Shown here piece after piece: positions 30,859 through 40,607 of a DNA stretch of 43,397 bases. Source of the DNA: Prevotellaceae bacterium UBA1746. GTDB taxonomy: Bacteria > Bacteroidota > Bacteroidia > Bacteroidales > Bacteroidaceae. Every line of letters starts with the position of its first letter. Position 1 is the stretch's first letter. The stretch lies in NCBI GenBank assembly GCA_905369775.1, contig CAJPJR010000013.1, positions 1 through 43,397 on the forward strand. Reading direction: 5' to 3'. A model generated the notes under the pieces. That model searched no databases. It had not been told where the DNA came from and was given only the letters and a program-made list of their open reading frames with translations. A program made the translations under genes and the position numbers.

Positions 30859-33327
30859 TCAACGGAGTTCCGCGCCCAATTGTTGTTGCAGTTGTTTGAT
30901 GATCTTGCCCATGATGGCTTCCGTCTGCTTGTCGTTCATCGTCTTCGACTCGTCCGAAAGTGTGAAGGCAACGGCATAGCTCTTTTTGCCCGCCGGGAGA
31001 TGCTCTCCTTCATAGACGTCGAAGAGTTCGACCTTGCGGAGCAATTTCTTTTCGCACGAACGAGCCACGCGTTCCACTTCGGCAAACGGTACGCTGACAT
31101 CGAGCAGCAGAGCAAGATCGCGACGTACAGCGGGGAACTTGGACAACTCGGTGTAAGACACGTCCTTCTTCGGTAGCTTCTTCATGAGCACACTCCAATT
31201 GAAATCGGCGAAATACACTTCTTGATCCACTTCACAAACCGCCAAAAGCGCTTTGCTCACCAAACCCAGTTCGAGACATACCTTGCCGTTGCGATCTTCG
31301 ACCACAATGCTCTTGGCAAAGATATCATTCGTGCCGTCTTTAACCAACAAGCCACCGAGCGGAATGCCCAAACGGGACAGGACGTTCATGGCGTAGGCCT
31401 TCAATTCATAAATGCTACTGTCTTCATTGGCATGCGCCCACGAATCCATCACGCGCTTGCCCGTGATCCACAATCCGAGATGCAGATCTTCATGATAAGG
31501 CGAAAGCACTTTGCCTTCCACACGCTTAGTGGCATCGTAGCTGTAGCAATTTCCGAATTCGAAGAAGCGCAAATTGCCTTCTTTGCGGTTCACATTGTGC
31601 GCAATACTCTCTAATCCTCCGAACAGCAGCGTTTGGCGCATGACATTCAGGTCGCTCGAAAGAGGATTGAGGAGGCGGACAAGGTGATCTGCGCTATAAG
31701 TCTTCAGTTCGCTGTAGTAAGCTTCGCGCGTCAACGAGTTATTGAGAATTTCATTGAACCCTTCGCCGATAAGCTGCTCGCTTACAACATTCTGCAGCTT
31801 TTGACTTACATCGTAAATACTCTTTGTCGTGAGCGAAGACTTCAGACTGGTAGGAATCTCTACATTATTGTATCCGTACACTCTCAAGATATCCTCAACC
31901 ACATCACAGGGACGTTGCACATCCACGCGATATGCCGGCACACGCAGGGAGAGCCCCTTCTCGTTTTCCGAAACGATCTGCATGTCCAAGGCCGTCAAAA
32001 TGGTGCGAATCAAATCGTGGGGGATTTCCTTCCCGATCAATTCATGTACATACTGATATTCGAGTTCAACGTCGAAGCTTTTCTTCAATTCAGGCGACTG
32101 CACGTCGACAATCTCCATGGCAATTTCCCCACCGGCCAACTCCTTGGCCAGCAGTGCAGCCTGCTTCAACGCGTAAAGTTGCCCGTTGGGATCCACTCCA
32201 CGCTCGAAACGGAAAGAAGCATCGGTGCTCAGTCCGTGGCGGCGCGCGCTCTTGCGCACCCAAGTGGGATGGAAATAGGCACTTTCAAACAGGACATCAC
32301 GCGTCGTGTCGTACGTCCCGCTTCCCTTTCCTCCGAGCACGCCGGCAATACACATCGGCTCTTCGGCATTACAAATGAGGAGGTCGCGATCCGAAAGTTC
32401 GCGTTTCTCCCCGTCTAACGTGACAAAAGAAGAACCTTCGGGCAGTGTTTTCACCACGATCTTACCGCCGGCAATCATATCTGCATCGAAACAATGCAGC
32501 GGTTGGCCGTAAGCCATCATCACATAATTGGTGATGTCGACAATATTATTGATGGGGCGCAAGCCGATCGTGATCAGTTTCTCCTGCAACCACTTAGGGC
32601 TTTCCTTGATTTCGCAGCCTTTCAGCGTCACAGCGCAGTAGCGCAAGCATGCTTCAGGGCGTCCGATTTCCACGGCAATAGGCAGTTCGTGGTTATCCAC
32701 CGCAAACGCTTTGTCATCGGGCCGATGCAAGGTTGTCTTTATGCCGTTGCGTACCAAGTAAGCATAAAGGTCGCGCGCCACTCCCCAATGCGAACAAGCG
32801 TCCGCGCGATTGGGGGTGATGTCGACCTCAATCAACCAATCGCTTTCCAGGTTGAAATAAGTAGCAGCAGGCATACCGACGGGGGTATCTTCGGGCAACA
32901 CCATGATACCATCGTGTCCAGTACCCACTCCAATCTCATCTTCCGCACATATCATGCCGTAACTCTCGACACCGCGAAGCTTCGATTTCTTGATCACGAA
33001 CTCCTTGTCTCCGTCGTAGAGTTTCGTGCCGAGTGTTGCCACGATCACTTTCTGTCCGGCCGCCACATTGTGCGCACCGCAGACAATTTGAGTCGGTTCA
33101 TTGCCGTCTCCCAAATCTACAGTCGTCACATGCATGTGGTCCGAATCGGGGTGTACTTCGCAAGTCAACACCTTTCCGACAACAAGGCCTTTCAATCCTC
33201 CACGGATGGTCTGTACTTCTTCGACGCCATCCACTTCGAGTCCGATAGAAGTCAGTGCGTCTGCTACTTCTTGGGCTGTCATGTCGAAATCGACATACTC
33301 TTTCAGCCACTTGTAAGATATATTCAT
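30859..33327 (-). CDS. pheT: Phenylalanyl-tRNA synthetase beta subunit
   Basis: The large subunit of the heterotetrameric PheRS, 822 aa. It starts MNISYKWLKEYVDFD, the family opening. An EMAP-II-like OB domain follows (about 40-150, with HPDSDHMHVTTVDLG), then the B3/B4 editing region (TDASFRFERGVDP; THWV in context of the catalytic-like core), and the C-terminal FDX-ACB anticodon-binding domain (YTELSKFPAVRRDLALLL to the end). The alpha subunit gene pheS is not in this window, so the two genes are apparently separated, as in many Bacteroidota. A putative -7 (TAATTTCG) lies about 120 nt upstream on the minus strand. Confidence 0.96.
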   Translation of the reverse strand: MNISYKWLKEYVDFDMTAQEVADALTSIGLEVDGVEEVQTIRGGLKGLVVGKVLTCEVHPDSDHMHVTTVDLGDGNEPTQIVCGAHNVAAGQKVIVATLGTKLYDGDKEFVIKKSKLRGVESYGMICAEDEIGVGTGHDGIMVLPEDTPVGMPAATYFNLESDWLIEVDITPNRADACSHWGVARDLYAYLVRNGIKTTLHRPDDKAFAVDNHELPIAVEIGRPEACLRYCAVTLKGCEIKESPKWLQEKLITIGLRPINNIVDITNYVMMAYGQPLHCFDADMIAGGKIVVKTLPEGSSFVTLDGEKRELSDRDLLICNAEEPMCIAGVLGGKGSGTYDTTRDVLFESAYFHPTWVRKSARRHGLSTDASFRFERGVDPNGQLYALKQAALLAKELAGGEIAMEIVDVQSPELKKSFDVELEYQYVHELIGKEIPHDLIRTILTALDMQIVSENEKGLSLRVPAYRVDVQRPCDVVEDILRVYGYNNVEIPTSLKSSLTTKSIYDVSQKLQNVVSEQLIGEGFNEILNNSLTREAYYSELKTYSADHLVRLLNPLSSDLNVMRQTLLFGGLESIAHNVNRKEGNLRFFEFGNCYSYDATKRVEGKVLSPYHEDLHLGLWITGKRVMDSWAHANEDSSIYELKAYAMNVLSRLGIPLGGLLVKDGTNDIFAKSIVVEDRNGKVCLELGLVSKALLAVCEVDQEVYFADFNWSVLMKKLPKKDVSYTELSKFPAVRRDLALLLDVSVPFAEVERVARSCEKKLLRKVELFDVYEGEHLPAGKKSYAVAFTLSDESKTMNDKQTEAIMGKIIKQLQQQLGAELR

Positions 33328-33595
33328 AGGAAATGCGTTTGCTAAGTTGCAAAGCGGCCCCTTCCGGTGCTAACACGCAGTTCGCGCCGCACAAAAGTTC
33401 CGCTAATCGACCGCTTGTTTATTGTCAAACGGCCATAATCTGATGCGAAATTACTCATTTATTTTTAGGGAGAAAAGCTTCATCGGCCGAAAAGCTTCCC
33501 CACTTTCTCAAATCACACTGTGCAGCCCCGCAATTTGAGACACTGCACCACAACAAATTAGCCCCTTCGGTGACATTCGAACGAGCTTTTTTGTG
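33328..33595. other. Divergent intergenic region between pheT and the PorT-like gene
   Basis: About 270 bases that should hold promoters for pheT (leftward) and for the barrel gene (rightward). A minus-strand TAATTTCG is at 33446-33453, weakly matching a -7 element for pheT. No gene is seen. Confidence 0.4.
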
Positions 33596-33603
33596 TAACT
33601 TCG
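33596..33603 (+). promoter_or_regulatory. Possible -7 element for the PorT-like/tamB/prfC unit
   Basis: TAACTTCG, one base from TAnnTTTG, lies 21 nt before ATG 33625, giving a leader of about 15 nt. The -33 region is weak. It shares the TTCG ending with the elements before the Tyr/Gly-rich and GH84 genes. Confidence 0.4.
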
Positions 33604-33624
33604 CGGCAAAATCATCTCTTCACA

Positions 33625-34377
33625 ATGCACCTCATCCATAGTTTGCGGAGCACGATGCTCTACAGCGCTTTTTTCTTCGGCTCCATGCTCCCACTTGCCG
33701 CCCAACTGGGGGCGCAACGCGATGATTGGGCCGTGGGCGCAAACGTCGGTGTCAATTTCAATCAGATTTCTTTCAACCCCGGCGTGCGCCAAACCTACAA
33801 TCCCGGCATGATTGCGGGGTTCACCGCGCGCTACACCAGCGAACGGTATTATGGTTTGATTTGCGCCCTGCAAATCGAGGCCAACTTCTGGCAAGCCGGT
33901 TGGAAGGAAGACATCTATTCTTCTCAGGGTGAGCAACTATCGGATCGCTACACGCGTAGAATCAATTACGTTCAGGTGCCCGTACTGGCCCATCTCGGGT
34001 TGGGTAATGAATACCGGGGCTTCAAAGGTTTTCTACTTGCCGGTCCGCAAATCAGCTACGCCATTTCCGACCACGAAGAACGTTCCGCGGTTTGGACCAC
34101 GACGACAAGCAACGGCAAGACCGTGCCCGATCGTTCCAACAATGTATATGCCCAATACGGAAAGCCCCTGGACCATCAGCTCGACTACGGCATCACGGCC
34201 GGTTTAGGCATCGAATGGACCACCGGCGCCGGGCATTTCATTCTCGACACACGCTATTATTATGGTCTGTCGGATCTTTTCGGCAATGCAAAGAAGGATC
34301 CGTTCTCACGCTCGGCCAACGGCGCCATCATCGCTAAACTCACTTACCTCATCGACCTCAAGCACAGCAAACGCTAA
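33625..34377 (+). CDS. PorT-like outer-membrane beta-barrel protein
   Basis: A 250-aa exported protein; the N-terminal hydrophobic segment ends around LPLAAQ (about residues 10-27), and ATG 33655 is an alternative start that still leaves a signal peptide. The mature part has alternating aromatic/polar strands (WAVGANVGVNFNQI, YVQVPVLAHLGLG, YGITAGLGIEW, ARLTYLIDL-like end), matching the small outer-membrane barrel family that includes PorT of the type IX secretion system. The length (P. gingivalis PorT is about 240 aa) fits, but many unrelated proteins share this fold, so the name is by resemblance only. It is 16 nt upstream of tamB, an arrangement that suggests a joint role in outer-membrane assembly. 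Confidence 0.75.
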   Translation: MHLIHSLRSTMLYSAFFFGSMLPLAAQLGAQRDDWAVGANVGVNFNQISFNPGVRQTYNPGMIAGFTARYTSERYYGLICALQIEANFWQAGWKEDIYSSQGEQLSDRYTRRINYVQVPVLAHLGLGNEYRGFKGFLLAGPQISYAISDHEERSAVWTTTTSNGKTVPDRSNNVYAQYGKPLDHQLDYGITAGLGIEWTTGAGHFILDTRYYYGLSDLFGNAKKDPFSRSANGAIIAKLTYLIDLKHSKR

Positions 34378-34393
34378 ACGCACCCACGCAGCT

Positions 34394-37300
34394 ATGCGGA
34401 CTCCCAATCTACGTTCTTTCCTTCAATGGAGTGTAGGCACTTGCATTGTGCTCTACACCCTTTTGGTGTTTGCCCTCAACAATACGCGAGTGCAAACAGA
34501 ATTGGGACATCTCGCCGAACAAGAATTGGGAGAAATTCTGCACACGAAAGTCACCATCGGGCGCGTTGAAGTAGGGTTGCTCAACAGCATCTCGCTACAT
34601 GATGTAAAACTGCAAGACCAAGAAGATAAAGAGCTACTAAACAGCAAATTGATATTCGCAAAGCTGCAAATTCGTTCGCTATTGCAAGGAAAAATCTATC
34701 TACGAAACATCGCCTTGTTGGACGCGAACATCCACATCTACAAATCGCGCCCCGACGGTCCCACCAATTTGCAGTTCATCATCGACGCTTTCAGCAGTAA
34801 AAAAAGCACCGGGCCGAGCAAAACCGACCTACGCATCAACTCTTTGATCGTGCGAAGAGGCAATGTCACCTACGACGAATGGTACCGGCCTCGTCCTGTC
34901 GGTCGCCGTTTCTCGCCCCATCACATCGACCTTTCGGACGTCGACGCCAATCTCACCCTGAAACATTTCACACGCGACAGTCTCAACTTCCGCATCCGCC
35001 ATTTTGCAGCTCGCGAAGCCTGTGGTTGGGAAGTAAAGCGTCTTGGGTTGCGATTTGAGGGAAACCGCAAACAGTGCACCGTACGAGATCTCGAACTCCT
35101 CACGCCCCACTCCGCCATCACTCAGGAGCTGCTCCAAGCCCACTACGATCTGGACGCCCCCACCTCGTTGTTTTCCACCTTGTCGGCCAACTTTCGCGCC
35201 ATCAATTGGCAACTTTCCACCGCCGACCTCGCGCCCATCCTATCACGCCCTCTCAACTTCCACGAAACACTCCGTCTCGACGGCTACCTTTCCTACACTC
35301 CGCAACGCATCAAGGCACAACGACTCAGCCTCTCGGGAAAATCACATCGACTCTACCTGGACACCGACGCCAATCTCCAACTGAAAAGCGGTCATCCCGA
35401 GCAAATCACAGCCTTCATCCGTCGCCTTGAGCTTCCCCAGAGCCTTCTTCAGCCGGCCCTGGCCCTGTTCATGAAGCAAGTGCCCCCTGTCACGAAGAAA
35501 TTGGGCGACCTTTCCCTGGTGGGCCGCGGCAGCTACCGCATGGCAGATCACCATGCAGCCTTCGTCGGTCAACTACAATCGACGCCCGGCGAATTGAAAG
35601 TAGATTTACGCTACGCCGGCAACGAACTTCGCGGTAAAGTGGCATCCGGCAACCTGCACCCCAACCTCCTGTTCGAGCATAAATACATGCCCGAACTGCT
35701 GCATTTTGAAGCCAACGGACACCTACTCCTCACCCAAGGCGGACTGCCCAACGGACAAATCCAACTCAAGATTCACAATGCCACCGTCGACCATCGTCCA
35801 TACCGCGACATCCAAATCGACCTCAGCCACACCAACGGACTCGCCGACCTGAAATTAGACAGCCGCAACCCCGGTGCCGATTTCACCGGCCAACTCTCCG
35901 GCCGCCTTGCCCCTAACGGCCGTCCCACCACAGTCGACCTGCAATTCGACATTCGCCACTTCACTCCCGCACAGTTTGGACTCCACGACCAGGCACTCGC
36001 CGGCACATTCGGCGCCCAACTGAAAGCCTCGCTCCACTCCCTCGATCTCAAGCACCCCCTCGGCGAAATCGTGCTCTCCAACCTGAACATTTCTTCCGAA
36101 CGCAGAAACACGACAGCCTACCATCTGAACCACCTGCAACTCACCGCCCAAGCCCACCCCAAAGGTTCGCACCTTCGGTTGCAAAGTGACTTCGCCGATG
36201 CCGCCTTTACAGGAAAATTCGACCCGGCCCTCCTCAAACAAAGCCTCAACCACTGGTTGCAAAAGGTGGCCGTTCCATCCTCCGCTTCCGCGGCCCCCTC
36301 TCTCTCAGCCGGCACCTCCTTCGCGCTCACCTTGAAGCGCACCGATGTGCTTCGCCACTTCTTAAATGTAGACGCCCACCTCAGCCAGCCTGTCGAAATC
36401 AACGGCTCTCTGGCGACCGACGGATCCTATCTGCGCCTCTCGGCCGACATTCCGGAAGTGATCCTCGACGGCGACACCCGCCTCCTCGACCTCTCACTCT
36501 CGGCACGAAGCAACGGCAGCCACCTCGACCTCCTGGCCAAGGCACGCAAGCCGATGCGCAACGCCGATCTCCAAATCGAGCTGCATTCCACAGCCGACAA
36601 TGGATTGTGGAACAACAATTTGCAATGGGATGAGCGCCGAACTCCCAACTTCTACGGACAAGTGAACACCACCGGTCGGCTCCACCTGCCGGCTCTCGGC
36701 TCGGGCCGTCGCGTCTTGTTCGACTTCGACGTACTCCCCACCGCTTTCCACATCAACGGCAACACGTGGGACATCGAACCGGGCAACATCGCCCTCACCG
36801 ACCGCGAATTCACCTTCCGCCACGTCGCCTTGCGCCACGCCGATCAGCACCTGGCCATACACGGCACCTACACCAAAGGTGGCGAAGGCATCGCCATCGA
36901 TCTCCAAAAGGTCGACGTCGGTTCGCTCCTCGCCCTCACCGGTCTCGAAGTCGTCCGCTTTGCCGGTAATGCCAGCGGCCGCGCAATTGTCAAACCCGAC
37001 GAGCACAACAAACCTCGTCTCTCCGCTTTCCTCGACATCCCCGGTTTCCGCTTCAACGACACCCATCTCGGTCACGCGCGGATTCGGGGCGCCTTCGAAA
37101 CCGACGATCAGACCATCCGTCTGCAGGCCAACATGACCGAAGGCACCGTGGGGCAAACCAACGTCAACGGCTATGTAAGTCTCGGTCACAAAGATCTCGA
37201 TCTGCGCATTGAGGGCGAAAACACGCCCTTGGGTTTTCTCAACCACTACATCAGCGACATTTTCCACAACATCCGTGGTCGCTCCACCGGCACCTGCCGC

Positions 37301-38842
37301 ATATTCGGTGGTTTCAAAAGCATTGATTTCGAAGGCAGCCAGCGTGCCAGCGCATCGGCCCTCTTGCCCATCAACGGCGTCACCTACCATCTCAATGATG
37401 CCGAAGTCGAAATCAGCCCCGGCACCTTCCGCCTCAACAGCGCCACGCTGACCGACAGCCTCCGCGGCACGGGGCGCGTCCAAGGCGTACTCAACCACCG
37501 CCACCTTCACGACATGCGTTACGATTTCGCTATGTCGGGAAACAACATGCTACTCTACGATCGCCCCCAAGAAGACGATCTTCCCTTCTACGCCACCGCC
37601 TATGGCACAGGCGACGTCCTGCTCAAAGGTCGGCCGGGTCGCTTGGACGTCAATCTAAAAGTGCGCACTGAGCCCGGCAGCGTACTCACCTACGTGCTCG
37701 ACCGCCCCGACAACAACGACACGCGCCTGCTCACCTTCCGCGACGCCTCGCTCGACACCACAACCACCGATGCGAAGGCCGCGCCTGCCCCGTCGACGGA
37801 CAACACCGGCAGCACCGACATCCATCTCAACATGCAAGTCGAGGTGGATCCCAGCGGCACCTTGCGCATGATCACCGACAAAAAAAGCGGCGACCTCATC
37901 ACCGTCCACGGCACCGGGCCCATCCAAGCCACCTACTACAACAAAGGTGAGTTTCAAATGTTCGGCACCTACACCGTGCAACACGGCAGCTACGATTTGA
38001 GCATACAAAACCTCATCAAGAAATCGTTCACCCTCCACCCGGGCGGCACAGTGGTCTTCTCCGGCAATCCCCTCAACGCCGATGTCAACGTGCTGGCCAA
38101 CTATTTGGTCACTTCCGCCTCACTGGCCGATTTGAACGTCGGAGGCAATTTCAGCAACAACAGCACCCCGGTCAACTGTCTGATCAAGCTCAGCGGAAAG
38201 ATGAGCAACATCAATCTCGCACTCGACTTCGAACTCCCCAATGTGAGCGACGACGAGCAGGCCATGGTACGCAACCTCATCGCTTCCGACGAAGAGCGCA
38301 CCACCCAAGTGCTCTATCTGCTCAGCATGGGGCGCTTCTTCACCTACAATTACAACACCACCCTCGCCGCCACCAGCCAAAGCCAATCGGCCGTCATGGT
38401 CCAATCGCTGTTGGCCGGCACCCTCTCCTCCCAGCTCAACAGCATCATCTCCAACGCCATGGGCAACACCAATTGGCGGCTCGGCGCCAACGTGAGCACC
38501 GGCCAACAAGGGTGGAACAACATGGAAGTCGACGGCCTCCTCTCCGGTCGTCTGCTCGACAACCGACTGCTCTTCAACGGCAAAGTGGGTTACCACGACC
38601 GCCAAGCCGCCACCACCAACTTTGTGGGCGACTTCGACGTGCAATATCTCCTCACCCCCCGCGGCACCTGGAGCCTCAAAGCCTACAGCGAAACCAACAC
38701 GCGCTATTTCACCCGCACCTCGCTCACCACACAGGGACTCGGCATCCAGTTCAAACACGATTTCGAATCGTTCTTCGATTTCATGCGCCGCAAACGCAAA
38801 GCCCTCCGCTTTGCCGCCCCCACTTCCACAACCAAAAAATAA
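34394..38842 (+). CDS. tamB: TamB-like translocation and assembly protein (DUF490)
   Basis: A 1482-aa protein. TamB-like proteins are anchored in the inner membrane and span the periplasm as a long beta-helical groove that carries phospholipid or assists outer-membrane protein insertion. A single N-terminal membrane helix (about residues 11-30) is followed by an AsmA-like segment (VTIGRVEVGLLNSISLHDV) and over 1000 residues of repeated beta-strand-rich units (repeated L.L...NAD/DL motifs). The C-terminal DUF490 domain contains GGTVVFSGNPLNADVNVLA (residues about 1215-1235), LKLSGKMSNINLALDFELP and GLGIQFKHDF at the end. I start at ATG 34394; a longer frame upstream overlaps the barrel gene. 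prfC follows 13 nt later. TamA partner not in the window. Confidence 0.88.
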   Translation: MRTPNLRSFLQWSVGTCIVLYTLLVFALNNTRVQTELGHLAEQELGEILHTKVTIGRVEVGLLNSISLHDVKLQDQEDKELLNSKLIFAKLQIRSLLQGKIYLRNIALLDANIHIYKSRPDGPTNLQFIIDAFSSKKSTGPSKTDLRINSLIVRRGNVTYDEWYRPRPVGRRFSPHHIDLSDVDANLTLKHFTRDSLNFRIRHFAAREACGWEVKRLGLRFEGNRKQCTVRDLELLTPHSAITQELLQAHYDLDAPTSLFSTLSANFRAINWQLSTADLAPILSRPLNFHETLRLDGYLSYTPQRIKAQRLSLSGKSHRLYLDTDANLQLKSGHPEQITAFIRRLELPQSLLQPALALFMKQVPPVTKKLGDLSLVGRGSYRMADHHAAFVGQLQSTPGELKVDLRYAGNELRGKVASGNLHPNLLFEHKYMPELLHFEANGHLLLTQGGLPNGQIQLKIHNATVDHRPYRDIQIDLSHTNGLADLKLDSRNPGADFTGQLSGRLAPNGRPTTVDLQFDIRHFTPAQFGLHDQALAGTFGAQLKASLHSLDLKHPLGEIVLSNLNISSERRNTTAYHLNHLQLTAQAHPKGSHLRLQSDFADAAFTGKFDPALLKQSLNHWLQKVAVPSSASAAPSLSAGTSFALTLKRTDVLRHFLNVDAHLSQPVEINGSLATDGSYLRLSADIPEVILDGDTRLLDLSLSARSNGSHLDLLAKARKPMRNADLQIELHSTADNGLWNNNLQWDERRTPNFYGQVNTTGRLHLPALGSGRRVLFDFDVLPTAFHINGNTWDIEPGNIALTDREFTFRHVALRHADQHLAIHGTYTKGGEGIAIDLQKVDVGSLLALTGLEVVRFAGNASGRAIVKPDEHNKPRLSAFLDIPGFRFNDTHLGHARIRGAFETDDQTIRLQANMTEGTVGQTNVNGYVSLGHKDLDLRIEGENTPLGFLNHYISDIFHNIRGRSTGTCRIFGGFKSIDFEGSQRASASALLPINGVTYHLNDAEVEISPGTFRLNSATLTDSLRGTGRVQGVLNHRHLHDMRYDFAMSGNNMLLYDRPQEDDLPFYATAYGTGDVLLKGRPGRLDVNLKVRTEPGSVLTYVLDRPDNNDTRLLTFRDASLDTTTTDAKAAPAPSTDNTGSTDIHLNMQVEVDPSGTLRMITDKKSGDLITVHGTGPIQATYYNKGEFQMFGTYTVQHGSYDLSIQNLIKKSFTLHPGGTVVFSGNPLNADVNVLANYLVTSASLADLNVGGNFSNNSTPVNCLIKLSGKMSNINLALDFELPNVSDDEQAMVRNLIASDEERTTQVLYLLSMGRFFTYNYNTTLAATSQSQSAVMVQSLLAGTLSSQLNSIISNAMGNTNWRLGANVSTGQQGWNNMEVDGLLSGRLLDNRLLFNGKVGYHDRQAATTNFVGDFDVQYLLTPRGTWSLKAYSETNTRYFTRTSLTTQGLGIQFKHDFESFFDFMRRKRKALRFAAPTSTTKK

Positions 38843-38855
38843 GCAACACCCCAAT

Positions 38856-40430
38856 ATGATGAATCCCGAAATCGAACGTCGGCGCACCTTCGCCATCATC
38901 TCCCACCCCGACGCGGGTAAAACCACGCTGACCGAAAAGCTCCTGCTCTTCGGTGGACAAATCCAAGTGGCCGGCGCCGTGAAAAACAACAAGATTAAAA
39001 AGACCGCCACCTCCGACTGGATGGAGATCGAAAAGCAACGCGGTATCTCGGTCACCACTTCGGTCATGGAGTTCGACTACGAAGGCTATAAAGTCAACAT
39101 CCTCGACACCCCCGGTCACCAAGACTTCGCCGAAGACACCTTCCGCACCCTCACCGCTGTCGACTCCGCCATCATCGTGGTCGACGGGGCCAAAGGCGTC
39201 GAGGCGCAAACGCGCAAACTCATGGAAGTGTGTCGCATGCGCAAGACGCCGGTCATCGTATTCGTCAATAAGATGGACCGCGAAGGCCGCGACCCCTTCG
39301 ATCTGCTCGACGAACTCGAAGAAGAACTCCAAATCAGCGTCCGCCCGCTCTCCTGGCCCATCAACCAAGGCCAGCGTTTCAAGGGCGTGTACAACATCTA
39401 TGAGCAGCAACTCAACCTCTTCACCGCCGACAAGCAGAAAGTCACCGAAAAGGTAGCCGTCGACATCCACGCGGCGGGCGAACTCGAAGCCAACGTCGGC
39501 GAGAGCGACGCCGCCAAACTGCGCGAAGACCTCGAACTCATCGACGGCGTCTACCCCGCTTTCGACATCGACACCTACCTCTCGGCCGAAGTAGCCCCCG
39601 TATTCTTCGGTTCTGCGCTCAACAACTTCGGTGTCAAGGAGCTGCTCGACTGCTTTGTCAAGATCGCTCCCGCCCCCCGTCCCGTCGCGGCCGAAGAGCG
39701 CACCGTCCATCCCGAAGAACCCAAGTTCACCGGCTTCATCTTCAAGATCACGGCCAACATCGACCCCAACCACCGCTCCTGCATCGCCTTCTGCAAGGTC
39801 TGCTCCGGCAAGTTCGTGCGCAACGCCCCCTATCTCCACGTGCGCAACGGCAAAACAGTGCGCTTCTCGAGCCCCACTCAGTTCATGGCCCAGCGCAAAG
39901 AAACCATCGACGAAGCCTACCCCGGCGACATCGTAGGTCTGCCCGACAACGGCATCTTCAAAATCGGCGACACCCTCACCGAAGGCGAGCAACTGCACTT
40001 CAAGGGTCTCCCCTCCTTTTCGCCCGAGATGTTCAAATACATCGAGAACGCCGACCCCATGAAGACCAAACAGCTGCAGAAAGGCATCGACCAACTCATG
40101 GACGAAGGCGTAGCTCAACTTTTCGTCAACGAATTCAACGGCCGCAAGATCATCGGCACCGTCGGCCAGCTGCAGTTTGAGGTCATCCAATACCGTTTGG
40201 AAAACGAATACGGTGCCAAATGCCGCTGGGAACCCATCCACCTGTTCAAAGCCTGCTGGATCGAAAGCGACGATCCCGCCGAACTCGAACAGTTCAAGAA
40301 GCGCAAATACCAATACATGGCCAAAGACCGCGAAGGCCGCGACGTCTTCCTGGCCGATTCCGGCTACGTGCTGCAAATGGCACAACAAGACTTCAAGCAC
40401 ATTCGCTTCCACTTCACCAGCGAATTCTGA
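38856..40430 (+). CDS. prfC: Peptide chain release factor 3
   Basis: A GTPase that removes RF1/RF2 from the ribosome after termination; 524 aa, close to E. coli RF3 (529). GTP-binding motifs are SHPDAGKTT (G1, residues 16-24), DTPGHQDFAEDTF (G3) and VNKMDREGRDP (G4). The RF3-specific segments TSDWMEIEKQRGISVTTSV and QMAQQDFKHIRFHFTSEF at the end confirm it as RF3 rather than EF-G. Adjacent ATGs at 38856 and 38859 are both possible starts; I keep the first. It lies 13 nt after tamB and is followed by a long hairpin in the convergent gap before hsdR. Confidence 0.97.
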   Translation: MMNPEIERRRTFAIISHPDAGKTTLTEKLLLFGGQIQVAGAVKNNKIKKTATSDWMEIEKQRGISVTTSVMEFDYEGYKVNILDTPGHQDFAEDTFRTLTAVDSAIIVVDGAKGVEAQTRKLMEVCRMRKTPVIVFVNKMDREGRDPFDLLDELEEELQISVRPLSWPINQGQRFKGVYNIYEQQLNLFTADKQKVTEKVAVDIHAAGELEANVGESDAAKLREDLELIDGVYPAFDIDTYLSAEVAPVFFGSALNNFGVKELLDCFVKIAPAPRPVAAEERTVHPEEPKFTGFIFKITANIDPNHRSCIAFCKVCSGKFVRNAPYLHVRNGKTVRFSSPTQFMAQRKETIDEAYPGDIVGLPDNGIFKIGDTLTEGEQLHFKGLPSFSPEMFKYIENADPMKTKQLQKGIDQLMDEGVAQLFVNEFNGRKIIGTVGQLQFEVIQYRLENEYGAKCRWEPIHLFKACWIESDDPAELEQFKKRKYQYMAKDREGRDVFLADSGYVLQMAQQDFKHIRFHFTSEF

Positions 40431-40471
40431 CACGGCGGTGCAGGCACCACTCGCCTCCCCCACTACACACA

Positions 40472-40512
40472 ACAAGGACCGACTTTCTGCTCACGAGAAA
40501 GTCGGTCCTTGT
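40472..40512. terminator. Long hairpin between convergent prfC and hsdR
   Basis: A perfect 17-bp stem, acaaggaccgactttct (40472-40488) with agaaagtcggtccttgt (40496-40512), has a 7-nt loop. It lies between two convergent genes and would end transcription from either side. Neither side has a proper T-tract, so the mode of action is not the textbook one. The following bases to 40607 are very GC-rich. Confidence 0.7.
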
Positions 40513-40607
40513 GTTGAGCGGCCGCCGCGTCGGGGCAGCGGCCCGCAGTGTGGGCGCATCGGGGCGGCCCGCATCGGCCCATCAAAGCGCATCCGGTCTC
40601 GCGCGCC

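Noticed and set aside
38781..40475. Minus-strand open frame opposite prfC
   Set aside because: No motif; RF3 on the plus strand is certain.
40517..40607. GC-rich stretch before hsdR as a foreign-DNA or attachment site
   Set aside because: No tRNA, integrase or direct repeat flanks it; composition alone is not enough.
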